This document shows positions 24,101 through 33,100 of a stretch of DNA of 64,000 bases, in pieces. The stretch is from assembly GCA_947359465.1 (NCBI GenBank), contig OX375879.1:89875578-89939577 (forward strand), given 5' to 3'. Numbering within the stretch: position 1 is the first letter of the stretch; every line of letters starts with the position of its first letter. The notes beneath the pieces were generated by a model. It saw nothing but the letters and a program-made list of their open reading frames with translations, had not been told where the DNA came from and ran no database searches. Made by a program: the position numbers and the translations under genes. This DNA comes from Metellina segmentata. Its lineage: Eukaryota; Arthropoda; Arachnida; Araneae; Tetragnathidae.

Positions 24101-27100
24101 GCCTTGTTTTAGTGATAGAAATTGAAACGGCCACTTACGATACTTAATACTATGGAAAATTAAATTGTCTCGGATACGAGTTCATATCAATCTTTTACTG
24201 TGTCTATTTTTGTATTGTTTCAAAATTTTCTACGATTCATTAACTACAATAGGGTTTCTATGATATACATTATGGAAAAAACATTAATTTATTATCCCCT
24301 AATCAAATCTTTTGGCCGATTCTTGAAAAGTAGAAACAGGTGAAAAAAATCACCATAGTTAAAAAATAATTACATTAAACAAATAATAAAATTTTAAGTG
24401 GAGTTAGTAAAATTATTTCCTGGACACTTTTAAATCATAGCTTTAATTTCTTTTCTGTTCTGTAAGAAAATTGGGATCACATTTTAATGTTTGTTTAATT
24501 CAACCCATGCCATACTGGATAATTCTGCTAGTTATAAATAAATTATCTATTTTAGATTAATCTTTAGGAATGCACATTGTGCTGTCCTCATTTATGCCAT
24601 CAGGTACATTCCTCCCTGGGTGCCTCGGATCTTTCCCTTATGTGATTGATCCCGTACCGTAGTCAATAGCCCATTGTGTTGCTCTAGTACGACGTTAATT
24701 ACAAAACTACCTGTGTCATTATGTATGTCCATTACTTGATATTGTATGTCTTGTGTAGCATGGCCCTTGTGCCATAAAACCTCAACCAACCTAATTTTTG
24801 AAAGATTGAGTGTGACTAAGTATTTAAAAACAAAACTGAAATCTACAAAACTTGTTTTTACGCTAATTTTTATTAAAAATGTATTTTGTAATTAAGGGAT
24901 GTGTAAAGTATCACTAAGGCACATTCTGAACAAGATAAAACACCAAAAGAATTTTATCCTGTGCATAATTGCGGTTTTTGGTTGTTTTCATCTGAAATAT
25001 TTTTCAAATAAACATTTTTTTGTACAGTAGTTGAGTGAAACCCTTAAAAGTAAAATGTTATATTTTTCTTTACTATATCTTACATAGAATCAAATTAAAG
25101 GTTAAAGATTACATTGAAAATGATTTTTCCAAGTCCCATGCTTAAACCTATTGTTTTTTTTGGTACATTTTAGGTATTTAAATTCTCTTTTCGTTAATAA
25201 ATTGAGTTGTGCCTTATCTTCATATTCACAAAACCACTGCACTCAGTGATGTTTTCTGATAGTTTAAGTGTGAACTTAAATACTGTGAATTGCATCTTTC
25301 CAAGATTTGCTATTCACCTTCAATTAATTCAAAATATTTATGAATTATGAATTTTCTCATTTTTATCAGTGTAAAAACAATCAAATACAATTGCTGCTCA
25401 ATATGTTTCTAAAATAACCTTGACTGAATCGGTATTTAATTTTACTGTGGACGCTGAAGCTAATAGAAACTGAGCTCTGGTACAAGGCAAAATTCTAACT
25501 GGCGATGAATTGAAATAACAATCACTTGTCTCATTTTAATCACTTAGTTCTATTCTGATGGAAAATCAAACATTTAAAGCACTAGTTCTATGAAAATGGA
25601 TTTCTATTTGTATATATATCTTGATTATAAGCAGCAAAATATTTAGACCTATTCAACATGCATAAACCCACTCTTTAAATACAGCTTATATTTTTCAGTT
25701 TATTAGGTGGAATGTTTCCTCTACCCAGAATATTGTATGCGATGGCTAATGATGGTTTAATATTCAAGTTTTTAGCAAAATTGCATCCCAAGTTCAAAAC
25801 ACCACTTCTAGCAACCTTTGTATCTGGAGTATTCACTGGTAATTGAATTTCTTTTTTATAAAGAGAACTGAGGTTCTGTTTTGCTGTTAATCTCGAGCAA
25901 ACCATTTTATGAATGAGTTTCATGAAATAAATACATTTTAGGTCTGATGGCTATGATGTTTGATGTCACAGAGCTTGCTAATATGATGTCGATTGGTACA
26001 CTTTTGGCATATACTCTAGTTGCAGTATGTGTTTTGATTCTCCGGTAAGTGATACTCATGGTATATGTGAACACTTTAAGGTTAATTATGAGCTAAAGAT
26101 TTTTATGCAATTCCTGCGGAGAAAATTTCAAGTCAAAAGTAGTTAATACTCGCCACAAGCATTTCCTAAATTGCTGTGAAATATTCCTCGATTTACCTTG
26201 ATATTAATCTCGGAAATATTCGTTCAATTCCTTTGCTTAACTGCTTTTATTGCTTCATGTTTTGTTACTGTCAATACCTTTTAATATCCATTCCTAAGTT
26301 ACAGACGCCGCCACCGCAGGATTGAAAACTGCTGTTTAGCTCGATTCTTAAACAATTTCCCGAGAAAGTACTGATCGGAAAAAAACGAAATTAACATGGT
26401 TTGTTCTTCATCATATTCCCTGGACAATTATTAAGATTTTTTTCCGATGCGGCTATTAGTTTAGGGTTTATTAAGTGTCAAAATTGAAGAAGCGAAATTT
26501 CTTCCGCGAGTGAGCAAAACACATAAAAATTTTCAGCCGTGAGTTTTTTTTAAAGAGTACCTCTCAACGTAAATTTTTGCAGCTCGTCGAGTTTTTTTTG
26601 AAATTTTAATTTGGTTCTTGATAATATTTTTTTTGAAATTCGGGAAAAATCGGGACATTTTTGTTACTTTTTTTTAAAACTGCCGTATCTATATTTTATT
26701 ACTATTATTTTTTAATTTTTTAAATATAGCAGTATACCTCAGAATGTACTCTTTCTTACGGTACTATTCTTTTTGAAATCGGTTAATAATTAAATTGGAT
26801 GCGATCAAAAGTTGGTCATACAAAATTCGGAATCTGGATATTTTCGCTACTTTTTGTTACAACCGTTAACTAAAACTGTCATATCTATATCGTATTACTA
26901 TTAGTTTTTATTTTGAAAATAGCGCAGTGTACCTCAGACTGTACTCTTTCTTACGGTACCATTATTTTAAAAATTGGTTCATAAATAAATTCAATGCAAT
27001 CAAAAGTTGGTGACACAAATTTCGTATTTTTATTTTGGGGAGCATTGTATTCGCGGAGGGTTGTATTTTTGACTATCGGGTTTGCCAGATATCAAATTTA

Positions 27101-30100
27101 TCGTAGCAACTATTGCCATAAAAACGATTTCTTTTTATTTGGCGAGGAAAAAGGCTCGCTTTTTTCCCTCTGTTCTGACGGTTTACCGTTAAAGTACAAA
27201 GTACACATCGTAAAGTTTGGAGATTAACAGGGTTTACTTAAAATTGTACAGGGAACAAGATGCAGAAGATTTTTTACTCATGCGGCTGTTGGTTTGCGAA
27301 GCAAAGCGAGCAGGGGGTGGAGCCCCCTAGTATATATATATATATATATAATCTGCCTCTTTAGTAGAGTACAATCCAGAAATAGTAAGATATTTGTTAA
27401 ACTTTAAGTAAATGTTGATTTCAATTGAAAGCATGCTGACTTTTAGAATAAGGTATTGCCCATTCTTTATATTTCATAATCATTTGGGAATTTTCCTTGC
27501 AGATACCGCGTAGATGATGAAATTATACCAATGTCACCTTTGCTTGTAAACAATGGACAAATATCACAGAGCAGCAATGCGATTGAGTAAGTTTATAAAG
27601 CAATATTGAAATATAACTTTGTTTTGCATACGTAAATATTTTTAAATAGCCTATTGCTTGAAAGAAAATGAGCTATATATTTCAAGATGGATTAAAACTG
27701 ATATAAATTTATAATAAACGAATTCTAAAGTCTGTTTTAAACTACTTTTTATGTTTCTGTAATTATAAAATCAGTTCAACCTGTCTTGAAATAGAATAAA
27801 TACATTGAAATTATTCAATCAGTATTCAATGACTGCCTCTTTGAACTCGTGGAAGTCCAATACATGTCTTGACACCAGTTCATGTTCAAAAGCGTTAACT
27901 TACTTCCCAATCCCTCAAAAGCACGCACGTTCTTTTGAGGGATTGGGTTAGATTGAGGGATTTGATTTCCTTTTGTTTAAAAGGGGCTAATCAAAGAAAT
28001 GGGTAGGTTGTGTCGAGGACACAAATCATAGTTTAGACAAGAATACTTGGGCCTGATGTTGACTTGTGAAATGAAGCAGACGTAGGACATTTGAATGACG
28101 GTTTATTGTTAATATTCATTTATTAATTTGCAGATTTTGAACCATTAAAGTGCAGTTTGATGTGATAATTTGAAAATTTGTAAGTTATATTTTGAAAGGA
28201 TAATTTTATTGATTAAAAGGACTGTAATTGTAGCTTTCAAATGACACCACTTAAATGCACTCCTCACTCCATGCATTCTTAAGTTGACTGGCCTAAAGCT
28301 CACTCAGCACCATAGAAATTTTACATTTTACAGACCCCTTCCTGTGCTCAGTGCACCTGTGCACTCAGTCCAAAGGTCACTTTAGGTATGGGTGTCTTTT
28401 GTCTAAACAATGTTATTTATCTTATGGTTGTGTTTCTTCTAGTTCTGAACAGGGGTGCAGAAAATGTTTCAGGGCCCAATATTTCCTCAGAATACAATTT
28501 GTTTTGTTACAAATTCCCCTAAAAATGTCCCCGTAATTTTGTTCCAGTTAAAGTGACTATAGTCGCTAGCCAAAATATTTGTTCAGCATTGATTACAATT
28601 GAATTTGTAGAGGTTTTTTTTTAATATTAACTTGGTCAAAAATTTCACCACAGCTGCCTGAATTTCCACCGAACCTCGTTCGCACATATTCTGCACCCCT
28701 GGTTCTGAAGTCATAAGATGAAACACGTAGTGCCTTTATGCAATGCCCAATATTTTTCATTGCATGCCTCCATAGCTTTTAGATTGTTTTATTACTTTGT
28801 CTGTTTTAGCTGTTTATATTGGGTGTATTTAATCTGGTGTTTGTGCAACTTGTGTGTGTCCACTAACGGACCTTATGCCATAGTACCCAAATCAAACCAT
28901 GCATACCCCAGTACTGTTTGAATTTTAAAGACGTATTTACCTCAAAAAGTATACAGAAAATGTGGTAAACAATGCATGCATTTCGGACCTTTTATGGTTC
29001 AGATTTTTTCCTTAGGGCAGGGGTCGGCAACCTATTGAACAGAAGAGCCAAAAGTTACAATTTACAAAAATTTCCAGTTTTTAAAGAGCCACTAAAACTT
29101 TTCGTTTCAATATTATAGTAATTGCTTATATATATTTGATTTTTGATTTAAAATAAACGGCTTTAATACTGAATAATATTTATTCATATAAAAACACAAA
29201 TATAGATAGTTACATCAATGTGAGCATTGGCTTTGCATACCTTTTGAAAGTTTGATTAAATCTGGCTTATAACTTGTTGTTTTAAGTTTCAAACACGACT
29301 CTAGATTTTTATTTGTTAGTTAACTTCTAACTTTACTTTTTATTATATTCATGCAAGAGAACGCTTGCTCGCACGAATATGTCGACTTGAAGATTGTCAG
29401 CATTCCATATGCCAACTTCTTCGCCTCACTGTAGCATTCTGGAAGACTATTCTAAACTTAGGCTGGGTTGTCCTTTCCTTTCAGTTTTAGATTTAGTTAA
29501 TTTAGTTTCATTGTGGTATCTACCATGAAGTTGAATTTTTGCAGCCATTTGTCTTCTACCAGTTCGGGATGGTCAATGCTTTTTTTCATTGAGGAATGTT
29601 TTTATTTCACTCAAGCACAAAGCAAAACGTTGCAATACGTTACCTTTGGAAAGCCATTGCACTTTATTGTGCAGAAGCTATCTAAAACGGCAAACAATTT
29701 TTTTACCATTATTACTTAGTTAACACGATCCTCAAATATGTAATCCAATTCTGTTACTGATTTTATTATATTATACATGTACATACCTTTGAGAAGATAA
29801 TTCGCTTCTAAATCGTATTCTTCTTGAAACAACAAGCGAAGAGATACACAAAAACCGCAAGCGATTAAATAAACACACATGCAACGTAACGTCGACCGCG
29901 CTATACGAGGATGACAGACTGACAACACGTCTAGCTAGACTCTAGAATGTGGCTGTTTGGGTGAGACGGAAATAGAATGCAATTGGCTGAAAGATAAACA
30001 TGGTCACGGAGTCTCATCTCTAAGAACAAAACAATAGTTCAAATTTATATAATTATGGTCATGTTAAGCATAGCGATTTGTAATTAACGATTATGAAAAT

Positions 30101-33100
30101 AGAAGCTATTGAAAAATTAGGTACTTAAAAATATATTTTCTTATTTTTTAAGGGTTTTGATAGTACATTTTATTAATTTTTTCGTATGGAACTGGAGAGC
30201 CGCAACTTTACATCAAAAGAGTCGCAGGTTGCCGACCCCTGCCTTAGGGGATTGATCCCTGACCGTCGTCAATAGCCAGTTGTGTAAAGTTACCTTACCT
30301 TACTGGACCTTTTATGGCTTAATCAGGAAATCGGGTCTTGCAGCTTCAAATCACTTATAGCTCAGATTTCTTTTATATCACATCCACTATTGCCAGGCTT
30401 AGAACTGAGCATTATAAGGGCATGAAGATCTGTCCGGACAAAACAAGAACCTATGCCCATTGTAAAAACTGCCCCAAAGTCCAACTCACGCCGAATCACA
30501 TCTGGGAATGCCCAACTGTTGCGGTGAATCTTTTGAAGATTGGAATGGTTCCACTCAAGGACTCGTTACGGGAGATCCTCTACAGCTGGGATGCACCAAC
30601 ATTGGCAGAGGCTGTGACCAATGCTTTTGATGGAATCTAAACCGCTACCCTACTACAATATTGCTTGTCCATGGACACACGAACAACAACATTTCTTTGA
30701 TATCTCTTATTATATTTGTAACGGAGCCAAATCGAAGGTCATCATTAATTATTTTCCCTGTACATTTTCGGAGCTACCCTCCAAGTGGTTTTGAGGCGAT
30801 ATCTCGTCCACCTAGGTCTGACTAGTTTTGGTAGTAAAGATATATTTTGCTGATTTTTTTAATGGTGTAATCACTATCTTATCAGTTTATTTCCAAAGAC
30901 AAGATATTTAGTCTAAAGGTCTACACACACTTGGCTAATAATGAGAGGCCTCGCCTAAACAACCACCTGGAGGGTTAATCTTGATTTAGTATTGCCGGCT
31001 ATCAATATTTTTATACACTATAAACTTTGCTGATATCCAGCTAAATTCATATGAATTTTAAAGGATCATCAATTCTAATATCTGATTTTTTTAAAAGATC
31101 TTTTCATACTTATTGCAATACTTTAATAAATCGGTTAATTTTTTTTAACATATTCAGTTGCTTATTTTTACTTTCCAATTCCAGTTTGGTTTGTTTTTAA
31201 ATTTTGTTATTGTTATTAAATTTGATATAAATAAATACAGACTTACATAACCATTATCTTTTGAAAATATTCTGCCTGATCTTCAAATTTCTCAAAATTG
31301 TAGTTCTGATGCTTCAGAGTCCTCATCCTTGGATACTAGTTCTTTACCAGATAATCCATATTACATCCGAAAAATGGCCAAGAAAAACATGAGTAAAATT
31401 ACGTCATCTACCAACACAATGTTGGCTTCCACACAGCACTATTCTTACAAAGACTTCATGGAACAGATATTCAATTGGGAAAATATAGAAGTTCAAACCA
31501 AATTATCATCTCGAGTTAGCATGTGGATTATTGCTCTAATTGGTAAGTTCTTCGATTTCATTTGGGAAAACTTGGAATTAATTTATACCTTAGTTATATA
31601 TTTTTAACTTATTGGAAATTAAGGAGTTTGCATTTGTTTTAATTGTAATGTTTTCTGTGTCAGCTTTAATGTAAATACTTTTTGCAACTTGTAAGTTTTA
31701 GTTTAGTAAAAATATAAACCCATTATTCTTTGAAAGCAATCAGATTAATAATTTAATAAATACTTAAGCACAAACATATTTTTAATAGTTACGTAATTTA
31801 CAATATAAAATGGAATACAAAGTTTATATATAGGAGATATATTTTTTCCTTAAAGCTTTAATGGCTGTTGCTAATTTAATGCCGATGCTTTCAAGAAAAT
31901 GATTCAATATTTATAATTTGGATTCTAGGTGGTATTATAACAATTCTGGACATTTTAATGACTATTTTGGAGGATGATTTGTATAAGCTGGACCCTGGTG
32001 CCTTATTTTCTGTGTTGACATTAGCGGTTCTCCTTTCAATATCTGTCTTTGCATTGTATAGACAACCATCTGATAACAAGAACCTTTCATTCAAGGTATG
32101 TTTGTTTAGTCTATTATTAAAATTTTTTATTTGTTTCATGTACGAAACTTTGTAAAAGTAACTTTAAAGTTGTAAAATGTCTTATGATGAATTTCGTATT
32201 GCTTATGTTTCGTAGTAAATAAAATAATTAAGAAATGGTACTTTTATGTATGAAATAAATTTACCTTTCCTTTATTGAAGTCTTAACTATTTCTTCATGC
32301 TCGGATTTTCGTTGTTTTTGTGACTACAATACAACCACAGTACTTTAAATATTGAATTTATCCTCCTCATTTCAGAAGTATCACATGTGATACTCATGCT
32401 TCTGAATTTTATCTCATTCATGGATAAAGATTTGTGTAACTTGTAAAAATAAAATGTAATTTGAATATAATCCTTCAATTCTTAATTTTTGATTTCTTTT
32501 AGCAGTTTAATCCTGATGTATCACATGTAATACTTGCCTCCCCCCCCCCAAAAAAAAAAACTGATTTTTTTTAAACTTACAATGATGGGAATAGTAACTT
32601 ATAAACATTTCTGAGGAAAATCATTTTTTGTGTCTGGTCTGTGGAGGTTATTAAACAAATACAAGCTTTATCTTTCGACAATTATGCATTTAAGAGTCGT
32701 TACTTTTAAGCGCTTCTGTGCATGTATCACTGAACCATTTTAATGAAACAATTCATTGTATAGGAAAGCAGGATATTCACATGCAGAAATTACACACTAG
32801 TATTTCCAATAAAACAAACAATTGAGATGTGAGGTCTACTGATTTTAATAATATCAGACATTGCATAGTTGCTTAAAATTTTCTATTGAACTATAGCTTG
32901 TTATTTTCATACAGCAAATAAATTGTTCCAATTTTAATTTAGGCGTTGTTTGATTCTAAGGCAATTTATGTTTTTATAGCTATTAAAACATAGTTTGAAC
33001 AGTCTTGACAATCCTTGATGGGAAATGGCACACCTACCACATAACTGTATGTACTAATTAATTGTGCATAGTTTGTTTTATGTGCATGATATGTAGTGTG

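Larger units (their letters stand above)
28998..30300 (+). repeat. SINE1 tail split by hAT
   Basis: CAGATTTTTTCCTTAGGG before and CCTTAGGGGATTGATCCCTG ACCGTCGTC then AATAGCCAGTTGTGT after the hAT element join into one SINE1 tail. Confidence 0.75.

Noticed and set aside
23934..24134. Minus-strand frame opposite CAT exon 6
   Set aside because: Antisense shadow of a well-supported exon.
25675..25923. Minus-strand frame opposite CAT exon 7
   Set aside because: Antisense shadow of a well-supported exon.
31891..32139. Minus-strand frame opposite CAT exon 11
   Set aside because: Antisense shadow of a well-supported exon.
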